A DNA stretch of 64,000 nt, from NCBI GenBank assembly GCA_026387915.1, contig JAPLKS010000004.1:1-64000 (forward strand), read 5' to 3'. Below the pieces are notes generated by a model, which saw only the letters and a program-made list of their open reading frames with translations, did no database searches and was not told the DNA's origin. The stretch is from Gemmatimonadota bacterium (GTDB taxonomy: Bacteria > Gemmatimonadota > Gemmatimonadetes > Gemmatimonadales > Gemmatimonadaceae). The position numbers were made by a program, and so were the translations under genes. Positions 34,355 through 42,677 of the stretch are shown here, piece by piece; positions within the stretch are counted from its first letter, which is position 1; each line of letters opens with the position of its first letter.

Positions 34355-35476
34355 ATGGCTCAGAAAGACTATTACAGCGTCCTCGGCGTCTCTTCGTCGG
34401 CGACGGCGGAGGATATTAAAAAGCAGTACCGCCGCCTCGCCAAAGAACACCATCCCGATTCCAACAAGGGCGCCACCAAGTCCGCCGATCGCTTCAAAGA
34501 AATTTCGGAAGCGTATCAGGTGCTGGGCGACAAAAAGAAACGCGAACAGTACGACGAGATGCGTCGACTGGGCGCCTTTGATAACATCCCGCGCGGTTCG
34601 CGCGGTGGGGCTCGTCCGGCGGGCGCGCCGCCGGGGGCTGCTGGGCAGAGTTATCGCTACGACGAGTTTGATGTCGGTGGCCTCGGTGGCCTCGGCGACA
34701 TCTTCAGCTCGATGTTTGGTGGCGGTGCCAAAGGCCCGAAGGCCAGCGAGCCTGAGCAAGGGCAGAGTGTGGAGACCACGCTCGAGGTGCCATTCCGCAC
34801 GGCCGCGCTCGGTGGCAAGGTGCCGATCGAGCTCGACATTACGGAAGAATGCGCCACCTGCCTTGGGTCTGGGGCGGCGAAGGGCGCGAAGATTGCCGTC
34901 TGCCATGAGTGCTCGGGGCGTGGCTCCATCTCGTTCGGCCAGGGCGGCTTTGCGGTCAATCGTCCCTGTCCGGCCTGCTTGGGCAAGGGAAGTCTTCCCT
35001 CAAGCCCCTGCGCCACCTGTCGCGGTGCGGGCGAGGCGCGCAGTCGCAAGAAGTTGCTTATCAATGTGCCGGAAGGCACGGATACGGGCGCGAAGATCCG
35101 GCTGAAGGGGCAAGGTGGCCGCGGCCTGCACGGCGGCCGCAACGGCGACATCGTCATCACCTTTCAGGTGAAGGACGACGCGAGTTGGTCGCGCGAAGGG
35201 CTCGATCTCGTGGCCATCGCAACGGTCAACATTGCCCAAGCGACGCTCGGCTCCAAAGTCAGCGTCGAAACGCTCGACGACAAACGGGTGTCCATCAAGG
35301 TGCCGGCGGGGACCGCGGGTGGAAAACGATTCCGCGTGCGCGGGCATGGCATCAAAAAAGACGGCAAGCATGGCGATCTCATTGTCGAGATCGAACTGGT
35401 GGTGCCGGCCAAACTCAGCGCAGAGCAGGAAAAGCTGATGCAGGACTTCGCGAAGTCGGCTGGGTTGGAGTACTAA
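34355..35476 (+). CDS. dnaJ: chaperone DnaJ
   Basis: 373 residues. J domain with HPD (KEHHPDSNKG), a Gly-rich linker, four zinc-finger repeats (CATCLGSG, CHECSGRG, CPACLGKG, CATCRGAG) and the two C-terminal substrate-binding domains (LLINVPEGTDTGAKIRLKGQGG..., VSIKVPAGTAGGKRFRVRGHG). Complete type I DnaJ; it delivers substrates to DnaK and triggers ATP hydrolysis. Confidence 0.97.
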   Translation: MAQKDYYSVLGVSSSATAEDIKKQYRRLAKEHHPDSNKGATKSADRFKEISEAYQVLGDKKKREQYDEMRRLGAFDNIPRGSRGGARPAGAPPGAAGQSYRYDEFDVGGLGGLGDIFSSMFGGGAKGPKASEPEQGQSVETTLEVPFRTAALGGKVPIELDITEECATCLGSGAAKGAKIAVCHECSGRGSISFGQGGFAVNRPCPACLGKGSLPSSPCATCRGAGEARSRKKLLINVPEGTDTGAKIRLKGQGGRGLHGGRNGDIVITFQVKDDASWSREGLDLVAIATVNIAQATLGSKVSVETLDDKRVSIKVPAGTAGGKRFRVRGHGIKKDGKHGDLIVEIELVVPAKLSAEQEKLMQDFAKSAGLEY

Positions 35477-35506
35477 GGGGTCGTCCACCGCTCGATTGGA
35501 GTGCCG

Positions 35507-35818
35507 ATGAGCCGTCCACCAACCATATGGGAGTTCGCGTTCGCGGTTTTGTTGTTTGTGGTCACGAGCGCGGCGGTGCTTCTTCCGGCGTGGCGACGCT
35601 CGACGCGAGCCCGCGGAGTCTTCCGCCTGCTGCATTTCGTGCCGGCGCTGCCGATGGTCGTCGTCTCGGGAACGACCGGCTGGGCCCTTTCGAAAGATGC
35701 CACGGCCGCCAACCTGTGGCCCATCGGGTTCGCTATCTACGGCGCGTTCTCGTTCGTGCTGTACCTACTCGTGCGGGCCGCTGAGACGCTTGTGCTTTAC
35801 CGAAAGGGCGTACATTGA
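35507..35818 (+). CDS. small membrane protein of unknown function
   Basis: 103 residues with GGAG at 35498-35501. Three hydrophobic segments are visible (FAFAVLLFVVTSAAVLLPA, LLHFVPALPMVVVSGTTG, LWPIGFAIYGAFSFVLYLLV). No family recognised. It lies 30 bases after dnaJ in the same direction. Confidence 0.6.
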   Translation: MSRPPTIWEFAFAVLLFVVTSAAVLLPAWRRSTRARGVFRLLHFVPALPMVVVSGTTGWALSKDATAANLWPIGFAIYGAFSFVLYLLVRAAETLVLYRKGVH

Positions 35819-35868
35819 GTCGGAGCATCGACCACCGACCGCTGACATCGCCCTCCGCCGTGCGACGG

Positions 35869-36966
35869 CTATGCGCGAGTGATCGTCGCTGACCGCGACG
35901 ACTCAATAAACCCGCCGCCGAGCACGCGCGTGCCGTCATAGAGTACCAGCGACTGGCCTGGCGCAATGGCGCTGATCGGCGCATCGAGCGCCAACTCAAT
36001 TTCGGAACCCGCAAGGCGCGTCACGCGCGCCCCGACAAGTGGCGCACGATGCCGCACGCGCACCTGCACCTCGCTGCCCACGTACGGCGCATCCGCCACG
36101 AGCCAGTTGATTTCGGTGGCCACAACGCCGAATCCCAGCAACGCCTCGCGCGGTCCCACCACCACTTCGCGCGTGTCCGGCCGCAACGCGACGACAAACA
36201 GCGGCTCTGCCGACCCGCCGGGAAGCCCGCGACGCTGTCCGATGGTGAATTGCGCAAAGCCGTCGTGCTCGCCAATCACCTCGCCGGTGAGCGTGACGAT
36301 CGCGCCACGCGACAACGCCGGAGCGTCGGCCGGCAGCTCACGGCGCAGAATCTTGACGTAATCACCGTCGGGAACAAAGCAAATTTCCTGACTCTCCGGC
36401 TTATCCGCGACACGAGCGAAGCCAAGTTCACGCGCAATCGCCCGCGTCTCCACCTTTGTCATGTTCCCCACGGGGAGGAGGAGACGAGGGAGTACGGTGC
36501 GGTTAATGCCCCAGAGGAAATACGTTTGGTCCTTGTTGTCATCCGCGCCGCGATGCAGGGCGCCGTCCATCACGCGTGCGTAATGGCCGGTGGCCACGAG
36601 TGGCGCATCGATGCCGTCGGCCTTGGCCACGAGATCGCTGAACTTCGTGAAGGTGTTACAGCGCACGCAGGGGATGGGCGTGCGGCCGCGAGCGTACTCC
36701 GCCACGAAGTCTGTGATGACATCGCGGCTGAAATGATCAACCATGTTGAGGACGTAATGCGGCACGCCTAGACGTTCGCAGACTCGGCGCGCGTCGCTGG
36801 TGCTGTCGAGCGAGCAGCAGGGGCGGTCGGGGAGCTCGTTGCCGTCGTCGAACAGTTTCATGGTCACGCCAACCACATCGTAGCCATCGCGCACGAGCAA
36901 CGCGGCGGCGACGCTGGAATCCACGCCGCCGCTCATCGCGACGAGCACACGCGGCTTGGTGCTCAC
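35869..36966 (-). CDS. mnmA: tRNA-specific 2-thiouridylase MnmA
   Basis: 365 residues, GTG start. The PP-loop motif is VAMSGGVDSSVAA, the catalytic Cys pair is in TPIPCVRCNTF and QEICFVPDGDY, with TGHYARV and KDQTYFLWG (D-Q-T loop). It thiolates U34 of Lys, Glu and Gln tRNAs, using sulfur from a cysteine desulfurase. That enzyme is encoded 3 bases upstream, giving a coherent sulfur-transfer operon. Confidence 0.97.
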   Translation of the reverse strand: MSTKPRVLVAMSGGVDSSVAAALLVRDGYDVVGVTMKLFDDGNELPDRPCCSLDSTSDARRVCERLGVPHYVLNMVDHFSRDVITDFVAEYARGRTPIPCVRCNTFTKFSDLVAKADGIDAPLVATGHYARVMDGALHRGADDNKDQTYFLWGINRTVLPRLLLPVGNMTKVETRAIARELGFARVADKPESQEICFVPDGDYVKILRRELPADAPALSRGAIVTLTGEVIGEHDGFAQFTIGQRRGLPGGSAEPLFVVALRPDTREVVVGPREALLGFGVVATEINWLVADAPYVGSEVQVRVRHRAPLVGARVTRLAGSEIELALDAPISAIAPGQSLVLYDGTRVLGGGFIESSRSATITRA

Positions 36967-36969
36967 TCG

Positions 36970-38127
36970 CTATGCCGCCGCATGGCCCCGCGCCCGCAGC
37001 GCGAGTTTGGGAAACAGTTCGGCAACACGGTCAATCGCGGCATCGGTGGTGAGCGAGCCCACGCTCATGCGAATCGCACTGGCCGCAATGTTGGCGGGAA
37101 CACCGAGCGCGCTGATCACGTGTGACGGTGTCACGCTTCCGCTCTGGCACGCGGAGCCGCCGGAGCAGGCAATGCCTTGGAGATCGAGCGCAATCAGCAG
37201 CGACTCACTGTCGGTTCCCGGAATGGACACATTGAGAATATGCGCCGCCCGTTGTGCGTCGCGTCCATGCACCACGGCATCTGGGATTGCGGCCACGATG
37301 GCGGCCTGCAGTCGGTCACGGAGCGCGGTGAGGCGCGCATGTTCGCGCACGTGCTCGCTGAGCGTGAGTTCGCAGGCCGTGGCGAGCCCCACGGCAAAGG
37401 CCACGTTCTCGGTGCCGGGGCGTCGGCCACGATCCTGTGAGCCTCCAAAGAACAGCGGCTCGAGCGGCGTGCCACGCCGAATGAACATTGCGCCCGAGCC
37501 CTTGGGCGCGCCGAACTTGTGACCGCTAATCGCGAGATAATCGAACGGCGTTTTGCGGGCGTCCACGTCCACTTTGCCGAACGCCTGCACCGCATCGGTA
37601 TGAAACAACGCTCCCACCGACTTCGCATGTTCGGCGAGCGCCTGTATGGGCTGAATGGTGCCAATCTCATTGCTCACCCACATCACGCTCGCGAGCGCGG
37701 TGTCGGTCGCAATCATCGCGCGTGCGTGCGAGAGCGAGACGGTGCCAGTGGCGTCCACCGGTATCGTCCGTTCCGTGGCCCCTTCGGCCGCGCAGTGATG
37801 CATGGCGGCCAGCACGGCTTTGTGCTCAATCACCGACGTGGCGACGGCGGTGCGTCCGGCACCACGGAGCGCGCGCCACGCGCCGAGGATGGCGAGGTTG
37901 TCGCCTTCGGTGCCGCCGGAGGTGAGGCAGACTTCGTCGGGGTGTGCGCCGAGGCAGGCCGCAATGCGGTCGCGGGCGTCGTCGAGCGCCGCGCGCGACT
38001 CGCGGCCCCAGCGGTGCGTGCTGGAGGCATTGCCAAAGCGCATGTCAAAGAACGGCGCCATGGCGTCGAGCACTTCCTGGCGCACCGGCGTGGAGGCGGC
38101 GTGATCGAGATAAATCGGGGCTGTCAT
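36970..38127 (-). CDS. iscS: cysteine desulfurase (IscS/NifS family)
   Basis: 385 residues from ATG 38127; the open frame continues upstream to 38361, but homology begins at MTAPIYLDHAASTPV. PLP-enzyme motifs are SGGTEGDNLAI, SVIEHKAVL, HTDAVQAFGK, AISGHKFGAPKGSG (PLP Lys), GGSQDRGRRPGTENV and the mobile Cys loop ACSGGSACQSG. It supplies persulfide sulfur, here most likely to MnmA. TATATT at 38142-38137 and AGGA at 38134-38131 lie upstream. Confidence 0.95.
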   Translation of the reverse strand: MTAPIYLDHAASTPVRQEVLDAMAPFFDMRFGNASSTHRWGRESRAALDDARDRIAACLGAHPDEVCLTSGGTEGDNLAILGAWRALRGAGRTAVATSVIEHKAVLAAMHHCAAEGATERTIPVDATGTVSLSHARAMIATDTALASVMWVSNEIGTIQPIQALAEHAKSVGALFHTDAVQAFGKVDVDARKTPFDYLAISGHKFGAPKGSGAMFIRRGTPLEPLFFGGSQDRGRRPGTENVAFAVGLATACELTLSEHVREHARLTALRDRLQAAIVAAIPDAVVHGRDAQRAAHILNVSIPGTDSESLLIALDLQGIACSGGSACQSGSVTPSHVISALGVPANIAASAIRMSVGSLTTDAAIDRVAELFPKLALRARGHAAA

Positions 38128-38165
38128 AAGTCCTGAAATATAAGCGCGCTGGGGGCGCGCGGACG

Positions 38166-38885
38166 TTACATCGAGGAGACGTCGAGCGAGAGCGGGTTGT
38201 CGACGAGCATGGTCTCGAAGGTAAAAAATGGCTCCCCGTATGGGCGGCGAATGAGCGACCCGTAATGCGCACTCTGATGGCGGATCACATCGTAGAGCGG
38301 TTCGCCCGTGGGATACACTTCGCCGGCTTGTGTGGCGCCGTCGAACTGCGAGCCATAGCACTGAATGGCGCGCAGCTTGGTGTCGAAGTCGTCGGAGATG
38401 TCCACGACGAACGTCGGCTTCTCCTGATCTTCGCGGTAGGCAATAGCGTGCAGGATCTTGAGCGGGCGGTGGGGCGGGAGATCGGGCGCGACTTTGGCCA
38501 ATCCGCCCACAAAGCAGGCATCGCGCACGAGCTGTGCGGTGACGCGATGATCGGGATGCCGGCCCGCCGGGGCATGCGTGATCACGATACGCGGGGCGAG
38601 CCTGCGAATGACGTTGGCGAGCGCCGCGCGCGTCTCGGGGGTGTTGATAATGGCGGCGTCGGGCAGCGCCAGATTCTCGCGCACCTGAACCCCAAGCACA
38701 GCCGCGGCCGCCGTCGCTTCTGCGGCCCGCGTGGCCGCTGACCCGCGCGAGCCCATCTCGCCCTGCGTGAGATCGACGATTCCCACCCGGTGCCCGAGCC
38801 GCACCAGCTTGGCGAGTGTGCCGCCGCAGCAGAGTTCGGCGTCGTCCCGATGGGCAAAAATGGCGAGGGCGTCAACGGTGGTCAT
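38166..38885 (-). CDS. bshB1: PIG-L family deacetylase, BshB1-like (bacillithiol synthesis)
   Basis: 239 residues. DALAIFAHRDDAELCCGGTLAKLVRLGHRVGIVDLTQGEMGSRG matches the BshB1 opening, with AGRHPDHRV carrying further zinc ligands and SGSLIRR-like HYGSLIRRPYGEPFF at the end. BshB1 deacetylates GlcNAc-malate in bacillithiol synthesis. The usual HPDD is HRDD here; the metal-binding His, Asp and Asp remain. The adjacent desulfurase and thiouridylase fit a thiol/sulfur theme. The ATG is preceded by TATCTT and 6 bases, without a Shine-Dalgarno. Confidence 0.85.
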   Translation of the reverse strand: MTTVDALAIFAHRDDAELCCGGTLAKLVRLGHRVGIVDLTQGEMGSRGSAATRAAEATAAAAVLGVQVRENLALPDAAIINTPETRAALANVIRRLAPRIVITHAPAGRHPDHRVTAQLVRDACFVGGLAKVAPDLPPHRPLKILHAIAYREDQEKPTFVVDISDDFDTKLRAIQCYGSQFDGATQAGEVYPTGEPLYDVIRHQSAHYGSLIRRPYGEPFFTFETMLVDNPLSLDVSSM

Positions 38886-38891
38886 ATGTGA

Positions 38892-38897
38892 AAGATA
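38892..38897 (-). promoter_or_regulatory. -10 element (TATCTT) placed for a leaderless mRNA
   Basis: On the minus strand TATCTT, 6 bases, then ATG 38885 of bshB1. The identical hexamer and spacing occur before the secreted-protein gene starting at 53648. Confidence 0.45.
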
Positions 38898-38960
38898 GGG
38901 CACACACCGGGTGCGGGGCGAGTCGGGTGGCTATCACGGCAGGGCGCCCAATCTCGTAAG

Positions 38961-38975
38961 TTGAGGGGTCCTCAA
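38961..38975 (+). promoter_or_regulatory. short palindrome upstream of the RidA gene
   Basis: TTGAGG-GGT-CCTCAA, perfect 6-base arms, 11 bases before the RidA ATG. TAAGTT at 38957-38962 overlaps it and could be a -10. The adjoining GAGGGG...CCCCTC can alternatively fold as a hairpin. A regulator is not identified. Confidence 0.3.
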
Positions 38976-38985
38976 ACCCCTCCCC

Positions 38986-39366
38986 ATGCAGATTATTGAA
39001 ACGCCGAACGCGCCCATCCCTGGTGGTCACTACTCGCAGGCCATTGTCCACAACGGCTTTGCCTTCGTGGCGGGACAGCTCCCGATGGTGCCGGGTGCCA
39101 CCACGCACGTGGCGGGCACCATCGAAGAGCAGACCGAGCAGGTGCTCCGCAACGTCGAGGCCGTGCTGAAGGCCGCGGGGAGTTCGCTCGACCAGGTGGT
39201 GCAGATGACCATCTACGTCTCCGACATGGCACTGTGGGGCCGCGTGAATGTGGCGTATGCCAAAGTGATGGGCGGCCACCGGCCAGCGCGCGCCGTCGTG
39301 CCAGTGAATGACCTGCACTTTGGGTATCAGATTGAAGTGCAAGCCATCGGGGCGGTCACCGAATGA
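38986..39366 (+). CDS. ridA: RidA-family enamine/imine deaminase
   Basis: 126 residues. Signature elements: GHYSQAIVHNGFAFVAGQLP, TEQVLRNVEAVLKAAGSSLDQVVQMTIYVSDM and RPARAVVPVNDLHFGYQIEVQAIGAV, containing the catalytic Arg. It removes reactive 2-aminoacrylate-type intermediates made by PLP enzymes. Divergent from bshB1; the SDR gene follows 10 bases later. Confidence 0.93.
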   Translation: MQIIETPNAPIPGGHYSQAIVHNGFAFVAGQLPMVPGATTHVAGTIEEQTEQVLRNVEAVLKAAGSSLDQVVQMTIYVSDMALWGRVNVAYAKVMGGHRPARAVVPVNDLHFGYQIEVQAIGAVTE

Positions 39367-39376
39367 GGACGGTGCG

Positions 39377-40195
39377 ATGAACGGTGAGTTCCGCGATAAC
39401 GTCGTGATGATCACCGGCGCCTCCAGCGGGATAGGCGAACAGATGGCGGTGCAGTTGGCGGGGCAGGGCGCCAAGCTGGCGCTCGTCGCGCGTCGCGCCG
39501 ACGAACTCGAGCGCGTCGTCCGTGCCTGTCAAACGGCCGGGGCCTCCACGGGGGGAACCGCCATTGCCGTACCTGCGGACCTCACCGATCCGAACGCCTG
39601 CGCGGCGGCCGTGGCCACCACCGTCGCTCACTACGGACGGCTCGACACCCTCGTCAACAACGCGGGGCTCGGGATGTGGGCGCGCGTGGACGAAGTGCAG
39701 GATCTCCGCGTGTTCGAGCGAGTGATGCAGGTCAATTATTTCGGTGCCGTGTACACCACCGCGGCGGCGTTGCCGCACCTCCGTGCGCGGCGCGGTCGCA
39801 TTGTGTGCGTGTCGAGTTTGGCGGGACGTACCGGCGTGCCCATGCGCAGCGGCTACGCGGCGAGCAAGCACGCGATGAATGGCTTCTTTGATTCACTGCG
39901 CATCGAACTCGAGGGGACCGGCGTGACTGTCACCATCGTGAACCCGGGCTTCGTTGGCACCGGCGTACAGGGACGCAATCTCAATGCGAGCGGCGTGCCA
40001 CTGGGCTTTGTGCCGATCGACCTGAATGCCGCGATGACGCCATCCGTGTGCGCCCAGCACGTGCTACAGGCGGCAGCGGCGCGCAAACGCGAACTGGTGA
40101 TGACCGCGCGCGGGAAGATTGGGATGTGGCTCAAGCTGTTTGCGCCGGCTCTGATTGACCGGATAGCGGCGAAGGCGATTTCGCGCGGGAAGTAG
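39377..40195 (+). CDS. short-chain dehydrogenase/reductase
   Basis: 272 residues from ATG 39377 with a GAGGA site. NAD(P) motif MITGASSGIGEQMA, NNAGLG, catalytic Ser in VSSLAGRTG, YAASK (Tyr and Lys), and NPGFVGTG. A hydrophobic C-terminal region resembles membrane-associated SDRs of the DHRS7/HSD type. Substrate unknown. Co-transcribed with ridA and ended by the terminator at 40250. Confidence 0.93.
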   Translation: MNGEFRDNVVMITGASSGIGEQMAVQLAGQGAKLALVARRADELERVVRACQTAGASTGGTAIAVPADLTDPNACAAAVATTVAHYGRLDTLVNNAGLGMWARVDEVQDLRVFERVMQVNYFGAVYTTAAALPHLRARRGRIVCVSSLAGRTGVPMRSGYAASKHAMNGFFDSLRIELEGTGVTVTIVNPGFVGTGVQGRNLNASGVPLGFVPIDLNAAMTPSVCAQHVLQAAAARKRELVMTARGKIGMWLKLFAPALIDRIAAKAISRGK

Positions 40196-40249
40196 CGCGG
40201 GCGTCACGCCGGAACAACACAGGGGTCGGCGGACTTCGACCGGAACAAC

Positions 40250-40284
40250 AAAGCGGGCTGACGGAAAATCCGTCAGCCCGCTTT
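40250..40284 (+). terminator. bidirectional intrinsic terminator
   Basis: A 16-bp perfect stem (40250-40265 with 40269-40284) and loop AAA. AAA/TTT ends flank both sides, so it can serve the SDR gene and the convergent small secreted-protein gene. Confidence 0.88.
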
Positions 40285-40331
40285 CGAATCGTTGCTTGGC
40301 GAGCCTGCCGCCAAAGCGCGCCTACAGAGCG

Positions 40332-40721
40332 TTAGAGCGTCGGCGGCGGGCCACCGCCACGACGGCCACCGGCCGGCATCGCAGCGAGGTTGTCATCGAA
40401 CTTCTTCTTGTCGGCGTCGCTCGTGAGCAGCGCCTTGAGGTCGTCGTTGCGCTTCTTCGTGACCGCGGCGCGCTTTTCCTGCGCGTCCGGGGCCGCGCGG
40501 TCAATCGCGCGCGAGTCCGTCATCGCCTTGACGATGATGTCCGTGGCCGACTTCTTCTGCGCGTCCGTCACGGTGATGTCCTTGAACAGACCGCCGATGG
40601 TGCGCTCGGCCATCTGAGCCGGGTCCATCTGCTGGCCGCCGCCCATACCGCCGCCGCCCTGGGCAGCCGCGGAACCAGCCATCACCATCAGCATTGCAGC
40701 CATCGCAAAGAACTTCTTCAT
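40332..40721 (-). CDS. small secreted protein of unknown function
   Basis: 129 residues from ATG 40721, with GGAGG 9 bases upstream (the ATG at 40730 would touch that site). A signal peptide (KKFFAMAAMLMVMAGSAAAQ) precedes a Gly/Gln-rich segment and a charged helical core (VTDAQKKSATDIIVKAMTDSRAIDRAAPDAQEKRAAVTKKRNDDLKALLTSDADKKKFDDNLAAMPAGG). The helical layout recalls Spy/CpxP-like periplasmic proteins, without their LTxxQ motif clearly visible. The 220 bases upstream hold no gene; they contain a CCTCCC/GGGAGG hairpin (around 40820). Confidence 0.7.
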   Translation of the reverse strand: MKKFFAMAAMLMVMAGSAAAQGGGGMGGGQQMDPAQMAERTIGGLFKDITVTDAQKKSATDIIVKAMTDSRAIDRAAPDAQEKRAAVTKKRNDDLKALLTSDADKKKFDDNLAAMPAGGRRGGGPPPTL

Positions 40722-40941
40722 CGAGTCCATCCTCCAATGACAACGTGAGTGGGAGCGGCGAAATTCCGCCGACCTCCTGATAACGCCCAGCTAGCGTAAA
40801 ACGTTAGGGGTTTTGGCCTCCCAATGGGAGGGGTTCGGCCCCGTGTCGCCCAGCCTACCGCTGGTCCAACGCGCCGTAAGCCCCAGCTGAGCCTGTAGAT
40901 CATACCCCGGTGGGCCGGAACAAGGTTCCGCCCCAAGGCGG

Positions 40942-41382
40942 CTAACGCCGCTGGCGGTATATCGTTGGCGCACCGTTTTCGTCAAAGACCTCGGTAATCC
41001 GGCCGAACTGGATGGTGCATTTGTGCCCGCTGGCGCTCTCCCCCTGCTGCCCCAGCGTGACCGACGTCTGCGTGACGATCTCCACGTTCCAGAGATTCCC
41101 GCCACACTCTTTGTCGCGCACCATGATGCCGGTTTTCTGCAGCCCGTCGAAGAATTTCCGGAGCTTGGATTCGGCTACGTACGGGACATCGAGTCGGCGG
41201 ATGCCGACCATGCCGAGTCGTTCGCCGTTTGCTGCTGGCGTAGTCGATGGTGCCGCGCCTGTACTTGCGCCAGCGGCGGACGGAGGCGACGCCGGCGTCG
41301 CAGCCGGAGCAGGGGGCTGTGCCGCGCAGGCGGCAACGCCATAGCCGGCGAGGATCAGTGCCGTGAGGCGAACAGACGTCAT
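40942..41382 (-). CDS. lipoprotein of unknown function
   Basis: 146 residues. A signal sequence with lipobox (LILAGYGVAACAAQ), an Ala/Pro/Thr-rich linker, then a ~95-residue globular part with two Cys (RDKECGGNLWNVEI and SGHKCTIQFG) that could form a disulfide. No family recognised. It starts 42 bases after the last permease of the efflux cluster and may be the final gene of that operon. Confidence 0.65.
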   Translation of the reverse strand: MTSVRLTALILAGYGVAACAAQPPAPAATPASPPSAAGASTGAAPSTTPAANGERLGMVGIRRLDVPYVAESKLRKFFDGLQKTGIMVRDKECGGNLWNVEIVTQTSVTLGQQGESASGHKCTIQFGRITEVFDENGAPTIYRQRR

Positions 41383-41424
41383 AAGGGTTCCACGCTGGGG
41401 GAGACCCTGAACATTGGCGCCAGT

Positions 41425-42672
41425 TTACTCGTGCCGCAACGCTTCAATGGGATCAAGCCGCGCGGCGCGCCTGGCGGGTGCCACTCCAAACACCAGCCCA
41501 ATGCCGACGCTGACCGCCACGGCGATTAACGTCAAGCCAATGGGGGCCTCGCCCTTGATGTGCATGACGGCGTTGACGCCTTGCCCCGCGGCGAGCCCAA
41601 TGAGAATACCAATGAGACCGCCCATTCCCGTCAGGAACGCCGCTTCGATCAGAAACTGCACCATGATGTCGCGTCGCGTGGCGCCGACCGCTTTGCGTAC
41701 GCCGATTTCTCGCGTACGCGCGGTGACCGACACCATCATGATGGCCATCACGCCGATGCCGCCGACCATGAGCGCCACCGACGCCAGCACAATCATCACC
41801 AGAAAAAAGACGCCCGTGATCTTGTTGAAGGTGTCAAGAATTTGGTCTTGCGTGACGAGATCGAAATTATTTTCTTCGCCCGGGCGGAGCGTGCGTCGCT
41901 CGCGCATCAGCACGGTCACCGCTTCCTGCGCTTCCGTCACGGTGACACCGTCTCGAGGCTTCACGGGAATCCAGATGCCCCGCATCTTGTCGATGCGATA
42001 CCCGTAATACGCAGTTCGAAATGGGATGATGGCGCCGATTTCCTGCCCCTGCGGTTGGAAAATATTTTCCACCGGCACATAGAGCCCAATGACCGTGAGC
42101 GGCTTGCCGCCGACGATGGCGGTCTTTCCAATCGGATCTACGCGACCAAAGATTTGCCGTGCCCGCGTTTCGTCGAGCACCGCGACCGCGGCCCCGCTCT
42201 TGAGTTCCGCCTTCGTGAACCAGCGTCCGTCCTGCAGGCCGCCGCCCTGCACTTCGGGAAACCGGTCATCTGCGCCCCAAATGGCCAGCGGTTGTGTACG
42301 CTGACCCAGGAACTCCAACCGTCCTTGCGCGCGAGCCCAGATGCCGGCGTACCGTATGATCGGCAGCGTCCCAATGGCTTCCGCGTCGCCAATCGTGAGG
42401 TCGGGACGCACCCGCATCCACTTGGGGAGCGCGTCTGGGTTGACCGGCGATGTCGAAAAAACGCGGAGCACGTAGAACGTGGTGGGGCCAGCTACCTGAA
42501 TGGATCGGACGATCTGCTCCTGCACGCCCTGCACAATGGTCGCCATGGTCATCACGGTCGCCACGCCAATCACCACGCCGAGAATCGTCAGCGCGCTGCG
42601 TAGGCGGTTGGCGATCAACGTATCGACCGCAATCACGAGATTTTCTCGAAGCTGATCCGCACGCCAGGCCAT
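41425..42672 (-). CDS. MacB-like ABC permease, sixth of the cluster (type A)
   Basis: 415 residues from ATG 42672. One N-terminal membrane helix (NRLRSALTILGVVIGVATVMTMATIV), a ~220-residue periplasmic domain and three C-terminal helices, with the FtsX-type ISVTARTREIGVRKAVGATRRDIMVQFLIEA coupling segment and the ending LDPIEALRHE. No ATPase domain is fused. Type A copies share the RHE ending and a first helix after SALTILGV or ALTISGV. It pairs with the gene just upstream (5-base gap). Confidence 0.9.
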   Translation of the reverse strand: MAWRADQLRENLVIAVDTLIANRLRSALTILGVVIGVATVMTMATIVQGVQEQIVRSIQVAGPTTFYVLRVFSTSPVNPDALPKWMRVRPDLTIGDAEAIGTLPIIRYAGIWARAQGRLEFLGQRTQPLAIWGADDRFPEVQGGGLQDGRWFTKAELKSGAAVAVLDETRARQIFGRVDPIGKTAIVGGKPLTVIGLYVPVENIFQPQGQEIGAIIPFRTAYYGYRIDKMRGIWIPVKPRDGVTVTEAQEAVTVLMRERRTLRPGEENNFDLVTQDQILDTFNKITGVFFLVMIVLASVALMVGGIGVMAIMMVSVTARTREIGVRKAVGATRRDIMVQFLIEAAFLTGMGGLIGILIGLAAGQGVNAVMHIKGEAPIGLTLIAVAVSVGIGLVFGVAPARRAARLDPIEALRHE

Positions 42673-42677
42673 AGCTG

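Noticed and set aside
40722-40941. Possible RNA gene or small frame in the 220-base gap
   Set aside because: There is a CCTCCC/GGGAGG hairpin, but no T-run, no tRNA-like fold and no frame with a start signal; nothing definite can be called.
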